DNA of 41,250 bases, taken from NCBI GenBank assembly GCA_945861855.1, contig CAMAWG010000019.1, positions 1 to 41,250 on the forward strand, given 5' to 3'. A program made the position numbers and the translations under genes. The number at the start of each line of letters is the position of its first letter. The stretch's first letter is position 1. Source of the stretch: Rhodoplanes serenus (GTDB lineage: Bacteria > Pseudomonadota > Alphaproteobacteria > Rhizobiales > Xanthobacteraceae). Shown one piece after another: positions 7,111 to 15,048 of the stretch. The notes below the pieces were generated by a model. The model searched no databases, was not told the origin of the DNA, and saw only the letters and a list, made by a program, of their open reading frames with translations.

Positions 7111-8841
7111 GTGCAGGCTTTCGCGTCGTTCTTCAAGACCCTGGGCGCCACCCGGATCATCGCGATGGGCGCGGTCACCCTCGCGCTGATGGCGTTTTTC
7201 GCCTTCCTGATCGTGCGCGCCACTGCGCCGCAGATGTCGCCCCTGTTCACCGATCTGTCGTTCGAGGACTCCTCGGCGATCGTCAAGGATCTGGAGCGGC
7301 AAGGCATCCCCTTTGACATCAAGAACGAGGGCGCCATCCTGCTGGTGCCCAAGGAGCAGATTCCGCGCCTTCGCATGAAGCTCGCCGAGGGCGGGCTGCC
7401 CAAGGGCGGCGGCGTCGGCTACGAAATCTTCGACAAGTCGGACGCGCTCGGCGCCACGAGCTTCGTGCAGAACATCAACCACCTGCGGGCGCTGGAAGGC
7501 GAACTGTCCCGCACCATCCGCGCCATCGACCGCGTGCAGCAGGCGCGCGTGCACCTCGTGCTGCCGGAGCGCCCGCTGTTCTCGCGCGAGAAGGCCGAGC
7601 CTTCGGCGTCGATCGTGCTGAAGGTGCGCGGCACGCTGGAAGCCCAGCAGGTGCGGGCGATCCGGCATCTGATCGCCAGCGCCGTCAACGGCCTGAAGCC
7701 GCAGCGGGTGTCGGTGGTGGACGAGACCGGCCGGCTGCTGGCCGACGGCAGCGCCGACGACGCCGGCGGCGTCTCCGCCGACGAGCGCAAGATCGCGATC
7801 GAGCGCCGCATGCGCGAGCAGGTGGAGTCGATCGTCACCTCGGTGGTCGGCCCGGGTCACGCCCGCGTGCAGCTTACCGCCGAGTTCGATTTCAACCGCA
7901 TCACCCAGACCTCGGACAAGTATGACCCCGAAAGCCGCGTGGTCCGATCGAGCCAGACCCGCGAAGAGGTCGCCGGCGGCGGCGATGCCAATGCCGGCAC
8001 GGTGTCGGTCGGCAACGAATTGCCCGGCGCCAACGCCCGCCCCGAGGGCCAGCAGTCGCGCGACCAGAACCGCAAGACCGAGGAAATCGTCAATTACGAG
8101 ATTTCCCGCACCACCAAGACCGAGGTGATCGAGGGCGGCCGCATCAACCGCATCTCGGTCGCGGTCGTGGTGGACGGCGTCTACGCCAAGAACGACAAGG
8201 GCGAGCTCACCTATCAGCCCCGCGCCAAGGAGGAGATCGACCGGATCGCCGCGCTGGTGCGCAGCGCCATCGGCTTCGATGCCAAGCGCGGCGACCAGGT
8301 CGAGGTGGCCAATCTTCGCCTCGCCGAAACGCCCAGCATCCCGGTCGCCGAGCCCGCGGGTTTCCTGAGCTTCCTGCAGTTCACCAAAGACGACGTCATG
8401 CGCGGCATCGAGATCGGCGTGATGGCGCTGCTCGGCCTGCTGGTTCTGCTGCTCGGCGTGCGCCCGATGATCCGGCGCATCTTCGCGCCCGAAGCCGGCG
8501 CGGCCGGTGCCGGCGGGGTGCGGTCCATCGTCGGACCGAGCGGCGCCGTCATCGCCACCGTCGGGCCGGGCGGGATCGTGGTCCCCGCCGCAGCCGGCGG
8601 CGTGAACATCACCGGCGGCAACGCCGGCAGCATTACTTCGGCGGGCGGGCCCAATGTCTCGATCGTCGGCAGCGACGAGGCGGTCGCGATCTCCAACCGC
8701 ACCTCCGCCATGATCGACATCGCCCAGGTCCAGGGCCAGGTGCACGCCCAATCGGTGCAGAAGGTCGGCGAGCTGGCCGACAAGAACCCGAACGAAACCG
8801 TCTCCATCATCCGCGCCTGGCTGCACGAAAACGCCGCCTGA
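7111..8841 (+). CDS. fliF: Flagellar MS-ring protein FliF
   Basis: This 576-aa protein is the flagellar MS-ring subunit, which forms the base of the motor in the cytoplasmic membrane. It has a first transmembrane segment at about residues 20-40 (VTLALMAFFAFLIVRA) and YscJ/FliF ring-building domains with the typical stretches LPKGGGVGYEIFD and VHLVLPERPLFSREK. A second transmembrane segment is at about 430-450 (MALLGLLVLLLGVRP). The C-terminal tail that contacts FliG follows. The start is GTG at 7111 with an AGAGGA Shine-Dalgarno. It heads the operon fliF-fliG-fliH-fliN-flbD, the same order as in Caulobacter. Confidence 0.97.
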   Translation: MQAFASFFKTLGATRIIAMGAVTLALMAFFAFLIVRATAPQMSPLFTDLSFEDSSAIVKDLERQGIPFDIKNEGAILLVPKEQIPRLRMKLAEGGLPKGGGVGYEIFDKSDALGATSFVQNINHLRALEGELSRTIRAIDRVQQARVHLVLPERPLFSREKAEPSASIVLKVRGTLEAQQVRAIRHLIASAVNGLKPQRVSVVDETGRLLADGSADDAGGVSADERKIAIERRMREQVESIVTSVVGPGHARVQLTAEFDFNRITQTSDKYDPESRVVRSSQTREEVAGGGDANAGTVSVGNELPGANARPEGQQSRDQNRKTEEIVNYEISRTTKTEVIEGGRINRISVAVVVDGVYAKNDKGELTYQPRAKEEIDRIAALVRSAIGFDAKRGDQVEVANLRLAETPSIPVAEPAGFLSFLQFTKDDVMRGIEIGVMALLGLLVLLLGVRPMIRRIFAPEAGAAGAGGVRSIVGPSGAVIATVGPGGIVVPAAAGGVNITGGNAGSITSAGGPNVSIVGSDEAVAISNRTSAMIDIAQVQGQVHAQSVQKVGELADKNPNETVSIIRAWLHENAA

Positions 8842-8868
8842 CCGTCCACCCGGAATCCCGACCGCATC

Positions 8869-9957
8869 ATGGCCTCAGCCCCGAAACGAAACCCGTCGAG
8901 CGAGATCGAATCGCTGGTGGCGACGCTGGCCGGGCGGCAGCACGACCAGCAGAAGCCCGCCAAGCAGCTCTCCGGCCCGGAGCGCGCCGCGGTGCTGATG
9001 CTCGCGCTCGGCGAGCAGCACGGCGCCAAGATCTGGAACCTGCTCGACGACGACGACCTGCGCCTGCTCTCGATCGTGATGTCGACGCTCGGCACGGTCG
9101 AATCCAACTCGGTCGAATCGCTGCTCCTGGAATTCGTCGGGCGGCTGTCGGCCTCCGGCGCGCTGCTCGGCAACTACGACGCCACCGAGCGCCTGCTGCA
9201 GCAGTACCTGCCGCCGGAGCGGGTGGGCGGCATCATGGACGAGATCCGCGGGCCCGCCGGCCGCAACATGTGGGAGAAGCTCGCCAACGTCCAGGAAGAG
9301 GTGCTGGCGAACTATCTCAAGAACGAATACCCGCAGACCGTCGCCGTGGTGCTGTCGAAGCTGCGGCCCGAGCACGCCGCGCGCGTGCTGGCGATCCTGC
9401 CGGAGGACCTCTCGCTCGACGTGGTCAACCGCATGCTGAAGATGGAGGCGGTGCAGAAGGAGGTGCTGGAGCGCGTCGAGGCGACGCTGCGCACCGAATT
9501 CATGTCGAGCCTGTCGCAGACCCGCCGCCGCGACGCCCACGAGGTGATGGCGGAAATCTTCAACAACTTCGACCGCCAGACCGAAACCCGCTTCATGACC
9601 TCGCTCGAGGAGGCCAACCGCGAGTCGGCCGAGCGCATCAAAGGTCTGATGTTCACCTTCGACGACCTGGTGCGGCTGGACGCGGCTTCGGCGCAGACGC
9701 TGATGCGCCACGTCGACAAGGACAAGCTCGGCGTGGCGCTGAAGGGCGCCTCCGAGGCGGTGCGGCAGTTCTTCCTCAGCAACATGTCCACCCGCGCCGC
9801 CAGGATGCTGGTGGACGACATGCAGGCGCTGGGCCCGGTGCGGCTGCGCGACGTCGACGAGGCGCAGACGCTGCTGGTCAATCTCGCCAAGGACCTCGGC
9901 GCCAAGGGCGAGATCGTCCTGTCCAAGTCGCGCGACGACGAAGAACTGATTTACTGA
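8869..9957 (+). CDS. fliG: Flagellar motor switch protein FliG
   Basis: The 362-aa protein has the three FliG parts: an N-terminal domain that binds FliF ([14 protein letters not shown]), a middle domain with the EHPQ-like motif in the variant form EYPQ ([14 protein letters not shown]), and a C-terminal torque domain with charged helices ([21 protein letters not shown]). FliG converts ion flow through the stator into rotation and switching. It begins 27 nt after fliF. The N-terminal extension of about 35 residues before the first conserved block is somewhat longer than in enterics. Confidence 0.97.
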   Translation: MASAPKRNPSSEIESLVATLAGRQHDQQKPAKQLSGPERAAVLMLALGEQHGAKIWNLLDDDDLRLLSIVMSTLGTVESNSVESLLLEFVGRLSASGALLGNYDATERLLQQYLPPERVGGIMDEIRGPAGRNMWEKLANVQEEVLANYLKNEYPQTVAVVLSKLRPEHAARVLAILPEDLSLDVVNRMLKMEAVQKEVLERVEATLRTEFMSSLSQTRRRDAHEVMAEIFNNFDRQTETRFMTSLEEANRESAERIKGLMFTFDDLVRLDAASAQTLMRHVDKDKLGVALKGASEAVRQFFLSNMSTRAARMLVDDMQALGPVRLRDVDEAQTLLVNLAKDLGAKGEIVLSKSRDDEELIY

Positions 9958-9966
9958 GGAACGGGA

Positions 9967-10614
9967 ATGGTCGCCGCAAGGTCCAAATATCTGTTCGATC
10001 AGGACTTCGCCCCGGGCGCCGGCGCGGCCGACAAGCCGGTCACGCCGGCGGAGCTCGCGATCCTGCTCGGCGAGGCGGAGGGCAAGGGCTTCCGCGACGG
10101 CTTTGCCGCCGCCGAGACCGAAGGCACCGCCGTCGCCGCGCGCCGCACCGCGGTCGCGTTCGAGCAGATCGGCGACGCGCTCGACCGGCTGGCGCGGGGA
10201 TTGGCCGAGGTCGAGCAGCGGCTGGAAACCGAGGCGGTCGAGCTTGCCGCGGCGATCGCCCGCAAGCTCGCGCCGGAGCTCGTTCAGCGCGAGCCCTTCG
10301 CCGAGATCGCGGCGCTGGCGCGCGAATGCTTCAAGCAGCTCGCGACCGCGCCGCACATCGTCGTGCGCGTCAACGACGGGCTGCACGCCAACGCCCGCGA
10401 GCGGCTGGATGAGATCGCCCGCACCCGCGGCTTCGAGGGCCGGCTCGTGGTTCTCGCCGAGCCCGAGATCGCGGCCGGCGACTGCAAGATCGAATGGGCC
10501 GACGGCGGCGTCGTCCGCGACGCGGCCCGGACCGACCTCGCCATCGGCAACGCCATCACACGCTACCTCGGGGCGCGGCAACCCGCCGCGATGCCCGAGC
10601 TTGGAGATATCTAG
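9967..10614 (+). CDS. fliH: Flagellar export regulator FliH (FlbE-like)
   Basis: The 215-aa protein occupies the fliH (Caulobacter flbE) position between fliG and fliN. It has the FliH/YscL layout: a variable N-terminus, a GKGFRDGFAAAE helix, a coiled region around residues 55-95 with EQRLETEAVELAAAIARK, and a C-terminal domain with a conserved ...GRLVVLAEPEIAAGDCKIEW pattern. FliH binds the ATPase FliI and tethers it to the export apparatus; fliI is at 18367-19725. Shine-Dalgarno GAGGAA overlaps the fliG stop region. The assignment combines weak sequence signature with strong gene order. Confidence 0.88.
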   Translation: MVAARSKYLFDQDFAPGAGAADKPVTPAELAILLGEAEGKGFRDGFAAAETEGTAVAARRTAVAFEQIGDALDRLARGLAEVEQRLETEAVELAAAIARKLAPELVQREPFAEIAALARECFKQLATAPHIVVRVNDGLHANARERLDEIARTRGFEGRLVVLAEPEIAAGDCKIEWADGGVVRDAARTDLAIGNAITRYLGARQPAAMPELGDI

Positions 10615-10629
10615 CCATGAGTCAGAACC

Positions 10630-10983
10630 ATGAGTGACAACAGCAAGGTCCCGCTCCCGAACCTCGACCACGACGCCGGCGCGATGCCGCCGGTCGATCC
10701 GAACATGCTGGCCGACGGCGGCGACATGACCCGCGGCGCGGCCGATCTCGAAGCGGTGTTCGACGTGCCGGTGCAGGTGTCGGCGGTGCTGGGCCGCGCC
10801 CGCATGGAGGTCGGCGACCTGCTCAAGCTCGGACCCGGCACGGTGCTGGAGCTCGACCGCAAGGTCGGCGAGGCGATCGACATCTACGTCAACAACCGCC
10901 TGGTCGCCCGCGGCGAGGTGGTGCTGGTCGAGGATAAGCTCGGCGTGACGATGACGGAAGTCATCAAGGCCGAACGGAACTAG
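10630..10983 (+). CDS. fliN: Flagellar motor switch protein FliN
   Basis: This 117-aa protein ends in a SpoA/FliN domain (residues 40-112). The typical blocks are VPVQVSAVLGRARMEVGDLLKLGPGTVLELDRKVGEAIDIYVNNRLVARGEVVLVEDKLGVTMTEV, split here across conserved strands. FliN forms the lower C-ring with FliG and binds the chemotaxis signal. It lies 15 nt after fliH. Its stop codon overlaps the first bases of a palindromic repeat that separates it from flbD. Confidence 0.96.
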   Translation: MSDNSKVPLPNLDHDAGAMPPVDPNMLADGGDMTRGAADLEAVFDVPVQVSAVLGRARMEVGDLLKLGPGTVLELDRKVGEAIDIYVNNRLVARGEVVLVEDKLGVTMTEVIKAERN

Positions 10984-11031
10984 AGCATGATCCCGAAAAG
11001 TGGGAACCGGTTTTCGGACAAGATCATGCTC
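10983..11031. repeat. Rhizobiales palindromic repeat between fliN and flbD
   Basis: GAGCATGATC and GATCATGCTC are perfect 10-bp outer arms. CCGAAAA and TTTTCGG are perfect inner arms. This 49-bp element is one I recognise as very common between genes in Bradyrhizobium and relatives. The transcribed hairpin could act as an mRNA processing or attenuation site inside the fliF operon. It begins within the fliN stop codon. Confidence 0.85.
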
Positions 11032-11057
11032 CCTAAACACAAGGAGAGGAGCGAACC

Positions 11058-12431
11058 ATGCGACTTCTGATCGTTGGCACGCTCAAGGGCCAGCTCACCA
11101 CCGCGACCAAGATCGCGATGGACCGCGGCGCCGCCGTCACCCACGCCGAATCCATCGACCAGGCGCTGGCGGTGCTGCGCTCCGGCAAGGGCGCCGATCT
11201 GCTGATGGTCGAGGTCGCGGTCGATATCCGCAGCCTCGTCGAGCGGCTCGAGCTTGAGCACATCCACGTCCCGATCGTCGCCTGCGGCATCGAGAACAAC
11301 GCCCGCGCCGCGGTCGCGGCGATCCATGCCGGCGCCAAGGAATACATCCCGCTGCCGCCCGACCCCGAGCTGATCGCGGCCGTGCTCGCCGCGGTCGCCG
11401 ACGACACCCGCGAGCTGGTCTGGCGCGACGAGGCGATGGCGCAGGTGATGAAGCTCGCGCAGCAGATCGCCACCTCCGACGCCTCGGTGCTGATCACCGG
11501 CGAATCCGGCACCGGCAAGGAGGTGCTGGCGCGCTACGTCCACACCCGCTCCAACCGCGCCAAGAAGCCGTTCATCTGCGTCAACTGCGCCGCGATCCCG
11601 GAGCACCTGCTGGAATCAGAGCTGTTCGGCCACGAGAAGGGGTCGTTCACAGGCGCTGTGGCGCGCCGCATCGGCAAGTTCGAGGAGGCGACCGGCGGCA
11701 CGCTGCTGCTCGACGAAATCTCCGAGATGGACGTGCGGCTGCAGGCCAAGCTCCTGCGCGCGATCCAGGAGCGCGTGATCGACCGCGTCGGCGGCACGCG
11801 GCCGGTGCCGGTCGACATCCGCATCATCGCCACCTCGAACCGCAACCTGGCGGAGGCCGCACGCGAGGGCACATTCCGCGAGGACCTGCTGTTCCGGTTG
11901 AACGTCGTGAACCTGAAGATCCCGCCGCTCCGCGAGCGTCCCGCCGACGTGATGGAATTGTCTACGTTCTTCGCCAAGAAATACGCCGACGCCAACGGCG
12001 TGCCGGTGCGGCCGCTGTCGAACGAGGCGCGCAGAACCCTGGCGCTGCACCGCTGGCCCGGCAACGTGCGCGAACTGGAGAACACCATCCATCGCGCGGT
12101 GCTGCTGGCGAGCGGGCCCGAGATCGGCGTCGACGGCATCCTCACGCCGGACGGCGCGCGGCTCGATCAGGCCCGCACCGGCGCGGTGGCGCATGCGGCG
12201 CTGGCCGCCGAGCAGATGACGCGGTCGCTCGTCGGCCGCACCGTCGCCGACGTCGAGCGCGATCTCATTCTCGAAACGCTCAAGCACTGCCTCGGCAACC
12301 GCACCCATGCGGCCAACATCCTCGGCATCTCGATCCGCACGCTGCGCAACAAGCTCAACGAATATTCCGCCGACGGCGTGCCGGTGCCGCCGCCGCATGG
12401 GGGCGGTGGCGAGATGAGAGGCGCTGCCTAG
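11058..12431 (+). CDS. flbD: Flagellar sigma-54-dependent regulator FlbD
   Basis: The 457-aa protein has a receiver-like N-terminal domain (1-115), an AAA+ sigma-54 interaction domain (about 122-350) and a C-terminal Fis-type HTH (about 405-445, HAANILGISIRTLRNKLNEY). The AAA+ domain has Walker A GESGTGKE (148-155), Walker B GGTLLLDE and a GSFTGA loop at 195-200. The receiver domain lacks the usual phospho-acceptor pattern, as in Caulobacter FlbD. FlbD activates late sigma-54 flagellar promoters and represses fliF by binding ftr sites; candidate sites occur at 3101, 7060 and 15016. AAGGAGAGGAG gives a strong Shine-Dalgarno. Confidence 0.94.
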   Translation: MRLLIVGTLKGQLTTATKIAMDRGAAVTHAESIDQALAVLRSGKGADLLMVEVAVDIRSLVERLELEHIHVPIVACGIENNARAAVAAIHAGAKEYIPLPPDPELIAAVLAAVADDTRELVWRDEAMAQVMKLAQQIATSDASVLITGESGTGKEVLARYVHTRSNRAKKPFICVNCAAIPEHLLESELFGHEKGSFTGAVARRIGKFEEATGGTLLLDEISEMDVRLQAKLLRAIQERVIDRVGGTRPVPVDIRIIATSNRNLAEAAREGTFREDLLFRLNVVNLKIPPLRERPADVMELSTFFAKKYADANGVPVRPLSNEARRTLALHRWPGNVRELENTIHRAVLLASGPEIGVDGILTPDGARLDQARTGAVAHAALAAEQMTRSLVGRTVADVERDLILETLKHCLGNRTHAANILGISIRTLRNKLNEYSADGVPVPPPHGGGGEMRGAA

Positions 12432-12454
12432 GACGCTCGCGAACTCCTCCGACC

Positions 12455-12602
12455 TGTCATGCCCCGCGAAGGCGGGGCATCCAGTATTCGCGAACGCTCG
12501 TTGTTCGTCTCATAGCCTTTTCATTGCTGCGATTATTGGATCGCCCGCTGGAGCTTGTCATCGGGCCGGCCAAAGGCCGGTCCCGCTGGCGGGCGATGAC
12601 GG
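12455..12602. repeat. Compound palindromic intergenic repeat, probably also terminating flbD
   Basis: The left arm TGTCATGCCCCGC-GAA-GGCGGGGCA is itself a hairpin. It is mirrored by GCGGGCGATGAC at the right end, with an internal GGCCGG-rich hairpin (GGGCCGGCCAAAGGCCGGTCCC). This looks like a member of the mosaic repeats seen throughout Rhizobiales genomes. The rest of the 257-bp gap to the next gene holds nothing else I can identify. Confidence 0.6.
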
Positions 12603-12688
12603 CCGAGGTGTTGTGCCATCGTCGGGGGCATGCCGGATCTGGCGCTTTGTGCCACAACCGGACTCATGCAACGCAGCAAATAGCGTCT

Positions 12689-13654
12689 CTATTCGATCAC
12701 CTCGTCGGCGCGGGTGAGCAACGTCGGTGGAACGGTGAGGCCAAGCGCCTTGGCGGTCTTGAGGTTGAGAATGAATTCGAACTTGGTCGGTTGTTCCACC
12801 GGCAAATCGCTTGGCTTGGTGCCCTTCAATATCTTGTGCAGTTGATCGGCGGCATGCCTATAGAGGTCCGCGTAGTCAGGCCCATAAGTCATTAGGCCGC
12901 CAGCCACCACCATATCTCTGTGCCCATACATGGTCGGCAACTGATTCTTCAGGGCCAGCTCGGCAATCCTGATTCTTTGAGCTGTGAACACCGAGTCATC
13001 CACTACAAGCAGCGCGCCGGCGCCCTTTGCAGCGGAGAACGCTCCTTCGAATTCGCTTTGGTCGCGCACCGATACGACGCGCAAACGCATTCCCAAGGTC
13101 CTTGCGGCACTTTCAGCCAGATTGGTGTGCTCGGCTGTCGCAGGGCTGTCGGTGCGCACCAGGAAAGCGACTGTCGACAAGTTGGGAATCAACTGCTGCA
13201 GCAATTGCAGTCGCTTCCCATTGAGTTCCTCAGCCACGGTGGTGATTCCGGTAACCGTTCCGCCGGGCCTTGCGAGACCTGGAACGAGCCCGATCGCCAC
13301 CGGGTCCACGGCTGCCACGAAAACCACCGGGATCGTACCCGCGGCATGCCTGGTCAGCAGAACCGATGAGGTGCCTGAGGCCAGCAGTACGTCCACTTTG
13401 AGACGGATCAACTCGGCCAGCGCGTCGGGGAGTTGCGCTACTTTCGACGCCAAGCCCCACTCGATGACGACATTCCGGCCCTCGATCAACCCTTGCTCTC
13501 GCAACCCACGCCGGAACCCCTCGACGAAGGACTTGGGAGGTTGCCCGACGCGCAGGAAGCCAATTCGATAAATCTTGCCCGCCTGCTGCGCATGGGCCCG
13601 AAGCGGCCATCCAGTTGCTCCGCCGAGCAGGGCCAGGAAATCCCGCCTCTTCAT
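12689..13654 (-). CDS. ABC transporter substrate-binding protein (TrpX/DUF534 family)
   Basis: This 321-aa protein belongs to the ABC-transporter substrate-binding family related to TrpX. Its N-terminus carries a Tat-like motif (MKRRDFLALLGGATGWPLRA) with a signal peptide. The family blocks IGFLRVGQPPKSFVEGFRRGL, VDVLLASGTSS, GTIPVVFVAAVDPVAIGLV and YRHAADQLHKILKG are present in order. These proteins bind amino-acid-like or aromatic ligands in the periplasm. No permease or ATPase gene is adjacent, so it is an orphan. The substrate is unknown. It is flanked by repeat-rich DNA. Confidence 0.88.
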   Translation of the reverse strand: MKRRDFLALLGGATGWPLRAHAQQAGKIYRIGFLRVGQPPKSFVEGFRRGLREQGLIEGRNVVIEWGLASKVAQLPDALAELIRLKVDVLLASGTSSVLLTRHAAGTIPVVFVAAVDPVAIGLVPGLARPGGTVTGITTVAEELNGKRLQLLQQLIPNLSTVAFLVRTDSPATAEHTNLAESAARTLGMRLRVVSVRDQSEFEGAFSAAKGAGALLVVDDSVFTAQRIRIAELALKNQLPTMYGHRDMVVAGGLMTYGPDYADLYRHAADQLHKILKGTKPSDLPVEQPTKFEFILNLKTAKALGLTVPPTLLTRADEVIE

Positions 13655-13964
13655 TCGATCACCTCACGAAGCCGAGCCGACGCGGGCACTACATCAGCGC
13701 CAACCGCTCATCTTATTCGCAGACCGACCGTGTTTGCAGACCAATTTTGCCCTGCGGCAGGCGAGCGTGGTGGTCGACCGACTAGGGCCAATACCGGCAA
13801 GGTCTAGAACGGGCATAATTTTTCCGGATTGCGCCATTGGCGGAGCTTCGACGGCGCCACCGCTGCGCAACCTCCTCTCGCAGGCGTTCGATCGCCCGAA
13901 GATATCGCGGCCCGCTGCGGAGGTGCGGCGGGATTTTCGCGTGGCCGCCGGTTATGGTCGGTCG
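13655..13964. other. Gene-free stretch
   Basis: These 310 bases separate the divergent substrate-binding protein gene and the DUF952 gene. I see no credible ORF, hairpin terminator or clear promoter boxes. It presumably holds both promoters. Confidence 0.5.
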
Positions 13965-14309
13965 ATGACAACCATCTATAAGATCTGCACCGCCACTGAA
14001 TGGCGCGAGGCCGAGCGCGCGGGCGTTTATCGCGGCTCCGCGGTCGATCTGAAAGACGGCTTCATCCATTTCTCCACCGCCGAACAGGCGGCCGAGACCG
14101 CGGCGAAATGGTTTGCCGGCCAGCGCGATCTGGTGCTGGTCGCGATCGATGGCGAGGCGCTGGGCGACTGCCTGAAATGGGAGCCATCGCGCGGCGGCGC
14201 GCTGTTTCCCCACCTTTACAGCGAGCTGCCGCTCAAGGCGGTGGAGCGGGTCGATGCCTTGCCGCTCGACGAAACCGGCCGGCACATTTTTCCACGATTC
14301 TACTGTTGA
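13965..14309 (+). CDS. DUF952 family protein
   Basis: The 114-aa product begins MTTIYKICTATEWREAERAG and contains the DUF952 signatures: DLKDGFIHFSTAEQ near residues 28-42, LVLVAIDGEALGDCLKWEPS, GALFPHLYSELPL and a final DETGRHIFP. DUF952 proteins are small cytosolic proteins of unknown biochemical function, possibly related to ADP-ribosyltransferase folds. I used the ATG at 13965; the open frame continues upstream to 13575 but that part overlaps the divergent gene and is not protein-like. It is monocistronic. Confidence 0.88.
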   Translation: MTTIYKICTATEWREAERAGVYRGSAVDLKDGFIHFSTAEQAAETAAKWFAGQRDLVLVAIDGEALGDCLKWEPSRGGALFPHLYSELPLKAVERVDALPLDETGRHIFPRFYC

Positions 14310-14329
14310 CTTTATTCCTAGAATATATT

Positions 14330-14755
14330 CCTATGCATTTGCCTCGCTCATCGAGGGTGTCTTCTAGGGACGCTTGGATGACGGAGCGAGGCGCGGCCCC
14401 TGCGGGCGAGGGTTACGTTCCCCTCGAACTCGGGCGGCCCTGGGACTCCGCTCGGGCACCACTACGGGTACTCTGCGAGGAGCTCGCTGCATTGGCCCGC
14501 GCGAATGCGGGTTCAAGAAACGCGGCCCGGGGCTGATGGCGGGAACCCACGTGAGCATCCGCCTGAAAATGCCGCAGTGGAGCGCCGAACGGCGCGCGTC
14601 CGGCGATCCGGACGCCCGCGCCGCAAGGCGTGGACTCTCAAGGGCGCTGCTCGGCGCTCCGCTCCCTCACCTTTGTGGGGGCTGGAATGAAGGCGCACCC
14701 CGCGCCTTTCAAAAAACAGGGGCGGCGGAGCGTTGGCTAAAGCCGGTTGTTTGAC
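14330..14755. repeat. Gene-free GC-rich region, probable degenerate repeat
   Basis: There is no credible gene here. The stretch contains several short hairpins such as GCGCGTCCGGCGATCCGGACGC near 14595-14620, and the sequence style of Bradyrhizobium-type mosaic repeats. Short frames on both strands are Arg/Gly/Ala-rich and look like shadows. I cannot name a family for it. Confidence 0.35.
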
Positions 14756-14790
14756 AATCGAATCGGATGTTGAGCACGCAGGTGCCGCGG

Positions 14791-14962
14791 CATCCCTCCC
14801 CGCCAGGGGAGGGTGGGTCGCGCGGAGGCGAAGCCGAGCGCGAACCGGGTGGGGACCGCCTCTCGTATCACGCACCCACCCCACCCGGCGCCGGAGCCTG
14901 TCATCGGGCCGCGCTTCGCGCGGACCCGTTGGGCGCCACCCTCCCCCAACGGGGGAGGGATG
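14791..14962. repeat. 172-bp MITE-like palindromic repeat upstream of flhA
   Basis: The left end CATCCCTCCCCG-CCAG-GGGAGGG and the right end CCCTCCCCC-AACG-GGGGAGGGATG are hairpins and are inverted copies of each other. The interior carries a further hairpin (GGGCCGCGCTTCGCGCGGACCC). This nested structure is typical of non-autonomous palindromic repeats in Rhizobiales. It ends 32 bp before the flhA CtrA box. Confidence 0.7.
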
Positions 14963-14993
14963 GCTGTTGCACCACCTCGCTCCACCGCCCTCA

Positions 14994-15034
14994 TTAACCC
15001 CCCGGTAACCATAAACCCGGCAAATACTGCCCAG
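14994..15034 (+). promoter_or_regulatory. flhA control region: CtrA box plus ftr half-palindrome
   Basis: TTAA-N7-GTAA (14994-15008) is followed 7 bases later by CCCGGCAA-ATA-CTGCCCAG (15016-15034). The intervening CCATAAAC is identical to that of the fliF promoter. The left half of the palindrome is perfect and the right half is degenerate. The region overlaps the expected core promoter of flhA. Confidence 0.7.
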
Positions 15035-15048
15035 GGAGCTTAGCGACC

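Noticed and set aside
6928..8826. 632-aa minus-strand ORF opposite fliF
   Set aside because: Rich in His, Asp, Arg and Gly, with no domain pattern. FliF on the other strand is certain.
8875..11040. 721-aa minus-strand ORF opposite fliG-fliH-fliN
   Set aside because: Antisense shadow covering three certain genes; composition is typical of shadows.
14374..14754. Plus-strand ORFs in the repeat region before flhA
   Set aside because: Low-complexity Arg/Gly/Ala frames in a repeat-like region with no Shine-Dalgarno.
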